DNA of 64,000 nt from contig OX235279.1 in the NCBI GenBank assembly GCA_944472155.2, forward strand, positions 55,091,564-55,155,563, written 5' to 3'. The notes below the pieces were generated by a model that worked only from the letters and a program-made list of their open reading frames with translations, was not told the origin of the DNA and did no database searches. The position numbers and the translations under genes were made by a program. Below, piece by piece: positions 27,401 to 42,400 of this stretch. Every line of letters begins with the position of its first letter. Position 1 is the first letter of the stretch. The DNA comes from Trichobilharzia szidati (Eukaryota > Platyhelminthes > Trematoda > Strigeidida > Schistosomatidae).

Positions 27401-30400
27401 GACCGGAACATTTCTAATCAATATGCAGCTATGAATAATGAGGTCATATGGGAATAAGAAAGACAATCAAAAGTTTCGTTACTAAACATATATGCGTATG
27501 CTTCATTTTTTACATAAATAGATATTTACCTACCACTGAAAGGGAAAAATTATTCATGTGTAAAAAACAAACAAACAGCTGAACAATATCCATCTGATCA
27601 TGTGAAAAATAAACAACAGAATGGCAATGATTCACCAAAGCATATTTAACAATATGACTAATACTGTGAATACATTAGAGAAGGATTTCACGTTAAAATA
27701 CACATTGTTGTTGTGAACAGGTTCACTTAATTAGTTTTACAACACCGACTTGGATAAATGATTTATAACAGCACACAGACGAGTTTTGTCAAAAATATTT
27801 GGGGAATTTAGTACTATTTGCCTTAATGACTGAAGACAGAAATAGTAAAGATAAATAGTTTAAGAGATAAAATAATGGGAACAGCTAGGGAAAAAACACC
27901 AATAAGTGTTTTACTTCAGTCTTAGTATTCAATTATTAACTGTGCAATCACTCAATTTTATGCATTCAGTTTTTTACACCGCAGCAGATATGAGGTGATG
28001 AAATCCCATAACAGTAAAATAACGTGTTTTCATTCTTCATTTTGTATGATTCCTTTAGCTAACGTTGTACTGTACTAGAATCGATCTTGTACGTGTATTC
28101 CACATCAAACCGAAAGTGTATAATAATAATAATAATTCACTTTATTCCACAACAATAATAATTTACAGCATGGAATTTTCAGCGTTTTTTTACATATTGC
28201 AATGGTTTAGCTCTGTTTGTTCATAAGACTAATTCATTCATTCATTATAATGTATATATAATTGTAGAACCTGATGATGAATTTATCGAAAAGAGTTCTC
28301 TTTGTTCAGTGTCTATTCTTTTGAAAATTTTAATGGGCATTTTTAATCAATTAAAATGTTGTGAGCCGCCTGTAGCGTTGAAGGTTCTCAATGAGTACCT
28401 GAAGTATAACGCTAAGCTCAATGAAACAAAGGCTACATTGGATTTTATTAACAATTGCATCGAGTTAAATCACTATCCTAAAGTTTATTACAAGTCTCTA
28501 CGTAGAAGCAGAGTTCATCCCAATAGGAAAACGCTGAAACGATATGCACTAAACCAAAAAGACTCTTTATCTACTTTCATTCAAGAGAATGAAATGAATA
28601 TCGCTCGTAGGCAATATGCGGTAGATGAACTGTCAGAAGATCTTCGAGCGCCTTTCATGGAATACGTTACACTAGTTAGTGAACGAAGAGGACAGAAGAA
28701 GCGGATAGAGCTCATGAAAGGACTTGAAAGGAAGCCAGAGGCTGGTAAATTTCCAGCAGATCCTAAAAAGTACGTCTACAATTATAGTAGTGTTGAATTA
28801 AATAAGGTGCAACTTGAAGTACTTTCACTTGGCCTTCGATTTTGTGACAGACCGAAACGAGTTAATTACTTAGATACTGATATTGAATTTGAAAACCTAT
28901 TTAGTCAAACAAGGGATCTAGCTCCATCATCCACCTTCGAACTAGAACGCTTCAAATCCAGTCTAGTGGAGTGTTGTTACCAGTACAAAAACCTCAAATG
29001 CGACAGTAAAAGTTTCTTGACAAAGGAACACAGAGAAGAACTAAAAGACTGATAAATGATGAGAGACTGATAATCACAAAGCCGGATAAAGGGTCAGGAG
29101 TAGTCCTTCTTGATAGAAATGACTATATTAAAAAGATGAAGGATATATTGAAGGATACACAGAAGTTTCAAAAACTTGAGGAGAAGAAAGATTTCAATAA
29201 CAAAATAGAGAATGAATTAACCAGACGTTTGAAGAAACTAAGGGAGGAGCAGATAATTTCTGAAAGTTTATATGAAGAAATCAGACCAACGGACACGTAT
29301 ATGCCAAGATTGTATGGCCTACCTAAAGTGCATAAACCAGGGGTACCGTTAAGACCAATACTTGATATGCAAAATTCGCCCTACCATACTCTAGCTAGAT
29401 GGTTAGTAAATATTCTCAAACCATTGCATGAGAAGATAGTGAAATATAGCGTCAAAGATGTATTCGAATTCGTAGACAAAATAAAAGATATTAATATCAA
29501 GGAAAAAACCATGATATCTTTGGACATAACATCGTTATTCACGAATGTACCTCTAATAGAAACAGTTAATTATATATGTGAACAAGTGGACAAGCAGTCG
29601 ATAAACATTGGAATCCATATTGAAATCCTAAAAGAATTGATATTAAGATGTACCATGAATGTAAACTTCAAATTTGACGGCACGCTTTACAGGCAAGTGG
29701 ACGGGGTGGCAATGGGCTCCCCATTAGGTCCAGTTCTGGCTGATTTCTTTCTAAGTAAGCTAGAAAATGGACCTCTGAACAACCTTATCAGAAAGTTCTC
29801 ATTTTATTGCCGATATATGGATGACACCTTTATTCTTTGTGATAATGCTTCCGATAGGACTACAATAATTACTGAATTCAATGAAGTACATCCGGCTATG
29901 AAATTCACATGCGAGGAGGAATCCCAAGACAGAATTGCCTTCCTCGATGTCCTACTTACAAGAAAACCAGACGGAAGCATAAAAAGAAATTTACATAGAA
30001 GAAGTACTTGGACGGGACAATATACACACTTTCATAGCTTCGTTCCCATCAAATACAAAAGGAATTTGGTGAAGACCCTTAGCCACAGAGTTAGAGCTAT
30101 ATGCTCTGAGGAAGTAATTAAAGATGAATTAAACATTGTATATGATACTTTAATTGAAAATGGTTATCCTGACAAGTTTATCAAGAAACATATGACGAAG
30201 AAGGCCGAAAAGGACGATCCACTATCTGTAAACAAGAAGCCCCTTTATATACGACTACAATTCAAGGGCGATAAACCAAGTGAGTTAATTACAAAGAAAT
30301 TAAGAAAAGCAGTTCAAAGGACTTTTAATGCTGGCGAACTACACATCTTATTCTCTACAAGACCGATGGTGCTACCTCGACTGAAAGATGAAGTACCTAG

Positions 30401-33400
30401 ACTGGCCACTTCAAATTGTATTTATCAATTCAACTGCGCTTGTGGAGCGAGTTATGTTGGCCGTTGCTCTAGGAACTTGATTTTTCGTGCTCGAGAACAT
30501 ATCCCACTATGGCTAAGTAAAGGTGTAGTTAAAAGTATTAACAGCTCGATATTAGACCATCTGGTGCAAACCGGTCACAAAGCCAGCGTAGACGAATCCT
30601 TCTCCATAATATACCGGGTGCCTAACAAACTACCAAAATCCTCGAAGCACCGCTTACTCCAAACAGCAGAGGCTATTGCAATTCGCCTCAAACAACCAGC
30701 GCTCTGTGTCCAAAAGAAACAAGTCCAGCCCCTACTACTGCCCTGGCCCTCAGTAGAGACTATAAACTCATGAATTTGTACCATTACCTTTCCTAATTCT
30801 TCTGACATTCAGTTTAATTGATGTTGATGCTGTTCAGCTGTAATTTATCAATATTATTGATTTGATGTTATTTAAACATTAATGTCGTTCATAAGACTAA
30901 TTCATTCATTCATTATAATGTATATATAATTGTAGAACCTGATGATGAATTTATCGAAAAGAGTTCTCTTTGTTCAGTGTCTATTCTTTTGAAAATTATA
31001 TAAATGTATAAAATGTTAAAATATTGATAGTTAGTAGGAAAAATAAAAATAAAACCCGACAAAATCACACCATTGTTAGGTCATATTGAATAATAAATAA
31101 ATAATATAACAAATAACACATGCAATAATATGCATCATTACATTTTATAGTTTAGTTAATGAATTAAAAGTTGTAAGAGTTCTTTTCTGATATTTGTCTC
31201 TTCACACAATACACGTGCCAAATATGGTACGGTCGAATTTTTATATTTTGTAGTACGAGCATAGATGTTTATGAAATTTCTTCTGGTTTTATCCGAAGGA
31301 TGCAAGGAAACAATTGTGAATAAAGAGGATGTTCACCATCAGACAAGATAACTTTAGCTAAGTGTTTGCAAGAATTCATATGCCTATTGACAACAGTGTC
31401 GGTTGGTTGAGTCAAAGGGATAGCACTGACCCTACTTACAGCCTTCAATGTTCTTCGTAGTATTATGTGGTCTTTCTTGAGTAGCCCAGGGAAGAATAAT
31501 GGAGAACAATAAAGAATGATGGGCAAAACACATGAATTAATAAATTGTATGAGAAGAGATTGGGTTATGCCTAAGTGCCTCAACTTCTTTATGTAATAAG
31601 TCAGACGGAAAACGTTTTTAGAAACGTTTTGGTAGAGAGATTGTTCAATTTTAAATATATGCACCATGAAATGAATTTTTGACTGACTACATCATATATA
31701 TCTAGATTTTAATACTTTGAAAAACATGAGACAAATGTTTCCAAGGAGGATAAAATATGCCTCATTATAGTTCTAATATTTAAGATATTCAATAATCCTC
31801 GTAAAAGGTACCGTCATTATGGAAAGACCAAAGTATCTCCTAAAAGTAGAACAGTAGAAGAATAACACACTGTTTTGCAAAAACAATTTCAATGGTAACC
31901 CGACATTCATATGTTCAGTCCATTTTATGTTAAATGGAAAAGAAAACCCATCAATTGTGGGGGGATTTAAACTGGATTAATCGCTTTCTTTGTAATACAG
32001 TATCTCAAGTAAATTAATGGAATGCAGAAGGATGAATTCATTAGACATTATGACTAAACAGAGAAGAAAATTTTCTTTCCAACGGTTCATTTCCATAAGC
32101 TGTACAATCGTAATTATATTTAACAAAGAATTCATAAGACCAACCAGATAGTGGTGAAACATATTACGTGGTATAAGGTGTAAAATAGAATGGATGAAAC
32201 CTTACATTACGTAGAACGTTTTTGAGGGCAAATTTCACCACTATCTGACTGGTCTTATGAATTATTTGTTAAATATAATTACGATTGTACAGCTTATGAA
32301 AATAAATCGTTGGAAAGAAAATTCCTTCGTTGTTTACGTATTTTTCTTATGACTCAGTATGGGAATATTTCATTCATTAAAACTAAAGTTGAAACTAAAA
32401 TATGTTTCTTGACCCCATTGAGATTCTCACAAATTCTGAGAAAATGAGACTTACACAAGGACTCTAGTTTCCAAAACCTGACCAGTCACTGAATTTTGAT
32501 GTGTTTCCTTTTAGATTAGATTTTTATTTGATATTTTCTAGTCGATTTTTAGTAGAAATTAGCTCACAACGTAGTTGTCTGTGGTTACGCTTAAAAATAT
32601 TTGTATTAAAACGAGATTAATGAACTAAAGCTATTGGCCGTAATAAAATTGACGTACTCTGCAGTTCACATGTGTGTGGTAACATTGGTTGTGTTATGAG
32701 AGCTGCACTTGCATGAAACTTTAATGAACTAGTCACAAAGAAAACTAGAATATAACATGAGGCATTTCACAAAAATGGGTCCATGAGAAATGTTAGACAT
32801 TACCAGAAGTTTGGTCTTCTTAAGTGATCATGTTAATACTGAATAAACTGAAATGAAAAAGAAAAGGTTCCCAGTTTGCCTTCAGTCTGTAACCCGAAAT
32901 ACTCGCAGTTCAATATCGACAAAAATCCAGTCAAAAACCGAAAATTACTGCAAAAAGTAGTGTTTTATGAATTCAGCGAATTAAATAAATCGACGGAGTC
33001 ATGTGGTCTTTCTCATATTTGCACCACTAAGCACTGCTACGCTCGGGACTGATGCTTGATATTAACTAGACAATTTTACTTTTTCTGTTTTAAATTTCAA
33101 AAATGCATCAAGAATTTCGTAAAACTGTGGGTGCATATCTTGTAAAGTTGTCATAATATCTGTTAGCAAAACTTCAAGAGCACCAGGGTATGTATAAAAA
33201 ATATAAGAGTACTTCTGTATACTCAACAGCAGGTGGTGCACATTATCATTTAAGGACAGTAATAATAACCAGAAACAAAGTAATATTTTTAAAGGCATTT
33301 TAAAGTGTTATGTCCTAGAAAACGTAGGCAGACAACGGTAATTTTATGCAGTGATTTAACTGTTTCCAAAGTACTTACCTAATGCGCAACTCATTTACTG

Positions 33401-36400
33401 CCATTTGATATACATTATGAATGATGGTAACAACATATAATTTCAAATCTTCTCGAAATCTTGCAGCACCCAATAGCGTTTTTCGCTTTCAGATATTCTG
33501 AGCATCGAGAAAACCAAGCCAAAATATAAACTATTGAAAAAAATTTGAATCACTTCACCTATAGGTAACACAATCAAAAAAGAATCAACAACAATTTGTA
33601 AGATGGTTAAAGGCGATAGGCAGGAAGCCTTGAATCTAGGTTTTGTGCCTGATGATAACGGTCAGCTTGTTAACTTTTCAGCAATGAGTGACCAGTGTTC
33701 AAAACTCAGAAAGAACATGAGCTCCTTCAAGACTGCGGGTACGCCTCGCTGAGAAACATCAAAAAGCAAGAAACCTCGATCAAACAACGGAGAGAGCACC
33801 ATAACAGCGAGCTACCTAACATAGTGACCACATCGGGGACTTGGCTGATGGGGTTCAGTCTGCACCAAACGAAGGATTAGGCTAATGGCATCATTTATCA
33901 TTTAGTGTCCAGTGAAAGTAGCAATAATTTTCCAGTATAAATTATTAGGGTGAAGTGAGGGACACAATGGAGATTTATTTATGGAAATAAAACACTGTAG
34001 GTTCACTTAAGTCGTCGTAACATAAACCGGTTATGAGCAAATTAATGGTCATTTGATTGCATGAAGTAAACAGGGAGTTCTAGTTCACATATTTGTTGTG
34101 TTATTTTAATGACAAGGAGAACAAAATGCTTTTAACAGTTGGTTCAAACTTTTCCCATTCTATAATACTGAATTCGTTGAAATATTGAATATCTGGTCAA
34201 CTAGTTTGACTGTACATGTACAATAGCCAAAGTTATTGACATTAAAGAATAGTGTTTGGTTTTATATTAGGTCAAACGTATAAAATAAAAACTAAGGTTT
34301 CGGTTTTATGATAGGATGACAGTATTACACAGTGAAATGACTGGATGTGTTTACTGACTTATTGCAGGGAAAGCATGACTATCGTATTCTGGCATAAAGG
34401 TTGTGAATAAAGATACAGGTTGTTTTTTTTGTTAGGCCTAATTAAATACATAAACCTTTTAGTAAAATTTACTAAATTGATAAAAGGAATTACGGATAAC
34501 AACCGCTAGCCATCATATATATACATATATAAAAGCAGTTACTGATTTTGAAAAATACACTGACAGACACCTGCGCCTCAAGTTATCAGTGATCAACACT
34601 TATTCCAAAGCTAAGCAGGTATAAACTCTAAATGGAACACCAGATGTTAGAGCCGAAAAACTTCGAATGATTGGATTTTAAGTAGAAAAATGATTTGAGC
34701 TAGAAATTTTATTTTGAGTCGACATGAGTCAAATTCACATGAAAATAACATTTCAAAAGTTCTCCACTTTTATAAGCTACATATTACTTTATGATTGCAG
34801 TAGGCTGAACCTAAGTCATTGGTGTAACTTGATTATCTTAATTTTAATCTATCTGAGGCTATTTTTATTAGTTTGAAGTCGTATTGCACCAAGTCTCCCT
34901 CAACTTCATTTATAGACATCTGACAGGAATCATTAGCAGTGGAATCCATGATCTTTGTTTCGTACTCTTCAGCACTTATCACCTGGGTTTACCAGAATCT
35001 CACTGAGTGGTGGTCCCCTAAATGGTAGTGGTCAATGGAAGAGTGTACCTTTCGATCGATTAAATATTCACAAAAAATAAGAACAGTAGTTTTAATTCAT
35101 TTACATCTTTCTAAAATACTGGAATTCATCAATGATAAATTATTCTGACAGCTATTTACTTTTTATCACACAAACAGGATGAGAAATTTATCCATAAATT
35201 TCTAACAAGTAATTATGATTTGCTTTCATTCTGCTCACTGGTCCTCTAACTTTTGATATTATCTGTTTGATATATTGTACGTAAACACGTAATTAACTGT
35301 CACAGAAATAAATCATATTTTTAATTCAACAGGATAATGGGAAACACTTCTGTTCTTTACACATAACTAGATAAAAATGGGTGGATTATGTAGCATGGTA
35401 TATTAGCATGTACACATTATGGTTTTATTGATTGGTTAAGCATTCAGCATTGTCTATTATGATTGCTATCAAAATATTCAGGTGATTGGAGACCAGTTGG
35501 CAATAAATGAATATTAGTTGATACAGAGAAAAAAATGTTTCTGTCGTTTCAATTAGTTCATAGGATTAATATGAGATGGATAATAGCCTTAATGCACGTT
35601 TATTGGTGTTCTGTTAAGTTAATGGCCAGCAACACTACGAAAGGGAACTATGGTTTAGGCTTTTTACTAACCTGATGCCTGGAAATTTCTTGTTAAAAAA
35701 TCTAAATATCAACCTGTAGATTTCATGTAAATATCGTACATTTAGCATAGCTTGAATGCAAACTGATATTTTCGATTTTCTCAATGTGACAGAATTTTAA
35801 AATCTCATAGCTGATCTAAAATATTCAAATCATTTGCAAAAGGCACTGGACAAACTTTTATTTTTAAACTTTTAAACACTGCATCTCATAATTAATCGTA
35901 TCCAGGGAAGTACGGGTACCAGCCAAGCCTTTAAAGTGAGGACATGATTTTGACAAGGCTGCCTACTATAGCCGATGATAATCCCGATTGTGGTGGACTG
36001 GTTTATGCAACAGACTGTGGTGAGCGCGAAGACAGGTATACGCTGGACCTGTTAGAAGACTCTATAATATCTGTCCAGTGTCACATAAATTCGAAGACCA
36101 ACAGACAAACATCAGCCAGCTGATAGAAGAAGCAGCCAAGATAGGACAGTATAGAAAATGCAGATGTGATTAAAATAACCAACAGAAAACAACAAGCACC
36201 ACACAATATCGACAGAAAAAATCAGAACCAGGTCAGTTCTCTCACTTTTTAAGACATCATCGTTTCAACTACTGGCAGAAGGGGTGAGGATGTTAGAGGT
36301 GGGATTGAAAAGGCAAGACAGACATTCACTATTCTAAATTAATTGTGGAAATCTTCTGCAATCAGTATACAGAACAAGGTACTAATTTTCAACACTTACG

Positions 36401-39400
36401 TCAAGTCATTGCATATGTATGCCTTGTAGACGTGGCACATCACGAAAAGCATTGAAGACTGGCTACTGAAGACCTTTATCAACAGCTGCTTTCACTCTAT
36501 ATTGAAGATCAGATAGAAGAAAAATTAGCAACGACGAACCCTAGAGACGAACCAATCAAGAACGTTTCACCCAGCAAAATGTGTGAGGAAATGAAGATGG
36601 ATAGAAGAGGCACTCAGAAGACCATTAGATGACATCGCGCACCAGGCCTTCAGGTGGAATCCGAATATGAAACAACTTCTTGAGCGTCCGTTAATGACAT
36701 AGCGTAGATCATGTGGGTAGGAGATGAGGGACTATGGACAATCGTGGAGCTACGTGCATAAGACTGCAGAGAAGAGGATGAAATGAAGATATGCTACTGA
36801 AGCCTGAAGTTCTACATGAAACTCAAAGCCATAGAATTGATAATAAAATATGCGATATAATTCAGCAGTTGTGTTATAAATTCCTGATAAGTGATTTTCA
36901 ACTTCAAATAAAGTATAATTATATTTCAATAGTTTACACACAATGATAAGTTTTGTTATTGGTAATATTTCGAGCAAAATTACTGCCCGTGTTCACACCA
37001 CTGTTGGAATTGTTTTATTCACACATTATGATTTGTACTCATATATACATAGTTCATTATTTTTGCCCATTCATGTTTTTTTGTATTTAAGTTATATTCC
37101 ACGTTCATTCATGTTTTTGTATTCAGAATTATATTCCAAGTTGTTGATAATTGTACTGGGTCACCCTTGTTACATGTATCCGGTGTGACTTTAATGAATA
37201 TCGATTCTGTTATAAGTCTTTCTTTCCATTTGTTCATGTTAGTTTTTAGAATACACACATTGTTCCAATCGATATTGTGGTTTTTGTCCCATGCATGTGC
37301 AGTTATCGATGAATTTTTTTCAAGATTCTTGTAGGCTTGTGTTCTTGTTGGTTGACCTTTGGTTAGGCGTTTATGTTCATTCACTCTTATTTTGAGTGAT
37401 CTGGACGTTTGCCCCACATATTTAGTCAGACAGTCAGCACAAGATATTTTGTAAATCAAGTTGTTTTTATCCATCATTTTTATTGGATCTTTCAGTTGAT
37501 TTATTTTAAACCGACAAATCTGTGCGTCGGTAGCACAGTGGTTAGGACTCTCGCCGACCATGCACATGGTCCGAGGTTCGATCCCCTGCCGACACACACC
37601 CGATATCTATGGTCGGCCTGCAAAATGTGGGCTACCGATATCCATGCTGAAAATTCCATACTTGTACTGAAAACACAGTTTGGCATCAAGCTGTAATCAA
37701 AAATATTAAAAGTATAGTAAAACACTGACAGATTTAAATGAACTTATCTACAAATTTGAATATAGAGTCTAACTTGTATTTGATGTCAGGTTAAATGAGG
37801 GGGTTTAGAGCAATTAATATTTTTACAAATAATAGTGAGTTCGCAAGTTCTTATCATCTAAACAGGCTTGACTAGAAGTATGAAGTCGAAGTTTTTTATT
37901 GGCCTTACTGTTACCCTTCTACCATATAAAATCAGACAACGAATTAACTAAATTTGATAATAGTCATTCTTATGAATAGAGTCCAATGTATCGTTATAGT
38001 ATTCACAGAAAGATACGATTGATTTTGGAATTTGTCTATTTAACAGTCAGATATACTGATTCAATGATTTCGCTATTATCCACTGATGCAGGAAAAATTA
38101 TATTATTCAGTATAAAAAACTCTGATTCCTTTTATTTCCCTAATTCAGTAGTTATTTCCTGGATTCAATTTTTACACTTTACCTAGATAAAATAGTCAAA
38201 AAGGGAGTGTAACATTGAAAGATGAGTGAGAATAGTATATTTAAAAACGTAAAGAGTGAGATCGGAATATAACAACCCTAAAGGAAAAAAGACATGGTGT
38301 CTAAAGCTACCTGTTAGAGCGGTAACCTTGTTATTGATTAGTAATGAAGCGTAAAACACAGTGAAGTCACAGCAAAAATAATTTTTTATATAGTGTCTCT
38401 TACATACTGATTTATAAGTTGCAAGCTATTTTTGATACAAGCCATTTTGTTTTTCTTCTCAAGATAATACCATGCTTCGTTATTCACTGTCAGTCAATTT
38501 TTGTGTCATTGTTTTATTGAATGACTTTTATTAGATAAACTTACTCGGTGTTTTCTTTGTACCGCTTTTTCGTTTATAAATCGATTTTTTCTGCAGTAAG
38601 GCCGTTAATACTGAAACATAATCAAGCTTCCTAAAAGTGAATTAAACTATGCAGGAATTGTTTGAAAAGGATTTTAGAAACAAAGAAGGGCGTTCGTATA
38701 TTTTAATTTTTTCTTTCAAAGGTGATGAAAAAAGTCTTCTCATACTGCATTATCACATCCTAAGTAAAACATAGGTCAAACAAAATAATCAATTAAAAAA
38801 GTCCCTGAATTCTGCTCCTTATCAAAATCACACTTCTGTATGTGTTGAGGATATTGAAATTTCTAAAAAACATTTTCAAGTCTAGTAAATCTATGAATAC
38901 AAATGCTTGTTAAAACAAGTAACTTATGGTCCAGTCAATTCTGAATTTAGTAAGGTATAATCTTAAATCCAAAATTCCTAGTAAAACAACGGTCTTCTGA
39001 TTGCTTCATATGTATGGAAGTGGGTTTCAAAATTATTTGGTATCACAGATTGAAAACAATTATAATAATTTTATCCATACAATGTGAAGTCCTTCTTCCA
39101 CAAATTGCAATTAAGATGTTTAAAAAATGTAGACACACTAAAAGAGAGCTAGACACCTAATTAATGGCTACCTACGGGGGTTAGCATGTTCTATTTGTAG
39201 GAACTTGGTAGATTTCAAAGTTAAATTGACCCTTAAATCAAACTTAGTCATAAAACCGTTCAAAAGTAATTATTTCGACGTTGATACTAGAAACCTTGAA
39301 CTTAATGGAATGAATTTTTGTCTGTCCTTCAAACTCAAATGATTTGTTGATTATTTAGCTATGGACAATTTACTTTATATGATACAGAATATTTGTAGCT

Positions 39401-42400
39401 CCGTTGGATGATGTGCAATTAAATGTGTTTGCTGAGCTGGTTGGTTTAATTGCGGAGCTTTCGTCGTTCTTCAGGACAACATCTACAGTGCAAGTTTTAG
39501 CGTAAAATGAACTGATTGAAATTCTCAATAAATAATAGAATTGTGTCTCCTGGCAGCCATCTTCATGACTGCTAGTCGATTTACATCTGTATTGAGCATT
39601 CTTTATTGACTTGGATTTTGAATTTTCTCATCAAGTGATTTACTTTCTATCAGTTGGTAAATTCGGTCTATATTAATGGTTTTTAATTGCTGATTTGTTT
39701 GAGTAACAGGCCTCTTGGAATTTCTGGCAATTTTGGTGTTCCCTCTGTTTAAAATGTCGACATTATCCCGATCAAATTGGTGTCCATAATTATCTACATG
39801 CATTTATATGAAGGAATATATATCATGGCTTTTTACAGCTAATTTGTGTTCTTGTTTTCTGATTCGAAGGAGACGCCCACTTTGACCGATGTAATGTCTG
39901 TTATAAAGCTCATAGAGTTTATTTTGTAAATGGTATTAATTTTATCTTCTTTTTCTGTTGGATCTTTCGGTTTGCACAATATCGAATGAAGTGATTGGGC
40001 AGACTTGTTTGCTATATCTATTTCAAATGGTTTTAATGTTCTAGCTGCTATTTCAGAGATATTTTTTATATATGGTAGGATGAATTTCCTTGTAGTCTTT
40101 TATGATCTTTATACTGGACTCCTGGTGCTTTAGCAATCTAATAAAAACTGGGAAAAGTAAATGTATTTACTTTCAAACTAGCAAAAGAAGGTAAAATGCA
40201 CCCGGCACTTTCTACATAAAGACTGTTACTAGGGAACATTTTCTTGTTTATTTGAAAGAAAGCTTGTTTACTGTAACCACAAATAACTTCTCTCTTTTAT
40301 GATTGATAATTCTGTGCGATTTTCAAGTATTGGTTTTTTAGGGATTGTGTTTGCTTGGTTGGAGGATTTCATCATGAGCTGACATCGGTTAGAGAACCAT
40401 TGGAAGACCTGGGAATACTGGACAGCTGTTTTGCCCTAGTTTGGAGCACTTCATCAGTACGCACTCACAGAATCTCGGACCAAGGATCTTCTGGTTACAA
40501 GGCGAGCTCACAGATCGTTAAGCTAGTGGGACCCAATCCAACGGCCTGTGAATTCTAACTTCTACCAATTGATGACATAGCGCGACCACTAGTCAATGTC
40601 TTCTTCGATGAGTTACTGCCTCATTTTCAACCTGTTGTACCCTACTGATTACGGCTTTCCGCTAGAAGGCCAGGTTAACTGCCTGAATAGGGTCAGTGGT
40701 CAGTGAGCATAAGATTAATTCTCTGTGCAGTATTATGGTATTCGGTACAGGAAGCTACTTTGGAAGAGTTCATAGATGTATTCTAGCGTTTGCATTATTT
40801 TTTTTACAAATTGTTGACTTTTTAAGGTAACAGATAAGATTTTGAAGTCATTCATCATCAGTATGCGAATTCTGACCTATAGGCGAGAGCCATCTTCTCA
40901 ACTACTGTTACGTTCCTGACTGGTAAAAATGTTATTTCAAATGATAAGTCGTTTTGTTGTTTCAAGTTTGTTTTATGCTATTTGTCAGTTGTAGATTTGA
41001 TCGGATTCTTCATTGGTTAGCATGTGTATATTATTGATTTCATTAACCGACATTAACTGATACAGCCCATTATTTAAATTTAGTATACCTACTCTTCTAA
41101 GTCCAGTTTTTCAGGAATATTCATTCCTTTGCGATCAATAAGTCAGAATTTTCTCTGATTTTCACAAGGAGTTTTTGACATTTTGAAAAGAGAATTCGGA
41201 TAAATCCTTTCGTAAAATTTCTTATACCTCTTACTTTCGGTGTGGTTATCTAAAGTGATGTGAATGACATTATTAGGCGTAACTTATGTTGAAATAGTAA
41301 TGAAGATGAAGCTCAGGTGAATGTTTCTAGTATTGCTGTATTCCGCGAGGTAGATTTTTAATTGATTTCATTGCCGACAACATTTTCAGCGCTAACACAC
41401 TGATATACGAAATTTTTATTTTTTATTTTATTCTTTCGAGTTCCCAGTGGAACATAGTGCTTTAAGCTATAGCCTTAAGGTTTCGGTAGCATTATTTTTT
41501 CAATGGGGTGGAGTTGCTACCCTTACGCCTAACCTTTCCCGTTTACCGGACATACCACCAGCTGAAGGAGATAAAGGGTTGAGTTGGTTGGAGACGGAGC
41601 GCCGAACCAGTTGCGGGGTTGGCAAGTGTTCCAACACTGAACCACCAACGCACCTGATATATGAATACGAGTTGACAACTTTAAATGAAGGCTTTTGACG
41701 GTTGCCAATTCCTATTTTGCTGCGTAGAATATTTGTAATAATTTGGTCCATGTTCTAGACTAACGCCAACGACAAAAATATTTGAAGGAAAGGAGCATTT
41801 AAGACAAGTTTTCATCTAGTTAAGAACTGTTTGGTGACACGAAAAGTGAAAGTCATCACTGGAAGATTATTCAGACCAACTTTGAGCCACATCTTATTCA
41901 GTTAACGTTATCTTGTCAATGAAAGTTTATAAGAAAAGTTTCCTACTTATGATACCGCTGGATTGTAATTTTAGAATGCGAATCGACGAGTTTAAAATTG
42001 TATTTTTTAAGACGTTATATGCCTGTCTAGAAATCTGATAAGGTCAGACTGTCTTTGTTATGTTTCCTCCTTTTCATCAGAAAAAATGCTTTTCCTAGTT
42101 GTCATCAACTTCCTTGTTTAAAACGTTTCACTTCATGGTAAAGAACAGGCTTTTCTGATATTGTGGGGTAGAAAAATAGAGGGGGAAGTTAAAAGCAGGT
42201 ATTAAGTGTAAGGAAAAACCACTCATGTTATATATTTTTCAATGTGTTCATAATAATTTGAAGTTGGAATTTCCAGTTTGATGATGTGATAAAAGAGATA
42301 TAATATATTACTGTTTATCAAGTTGGCTCGAAGCAGGTGTGCGCTAAAACTGTGATCGTGTTATTAATTTAATAAGATCAGGAGAAATTAAAAAAATAAT

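Larger units (their letters stand above)
28219..30997 (+). mobile_element. Nearly intact Penelope-like element
   Basis: Two 111-bp direct terminal repeats that look identical (28219-28329 and 30887-30997) flank about 2.5 kb encoding a PLE protein. The protein has reverse transcriptase followed by a GIY-YIG endonuclease. Coding is interrupted once, by a one-base frame change in an A-run near 29043; otherwise it is open. The element is inserted in a minus-strand CR1-like LINE whose halves lie on both sides. Identical repeats and a nearly open frame indicate recent insertion. Schistosome PLEs such as Cercyon are known; I cannot say which family this is. The terminal repeats carry hammerhead motifs, as published for PLEs. 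Confidence 0.9.
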
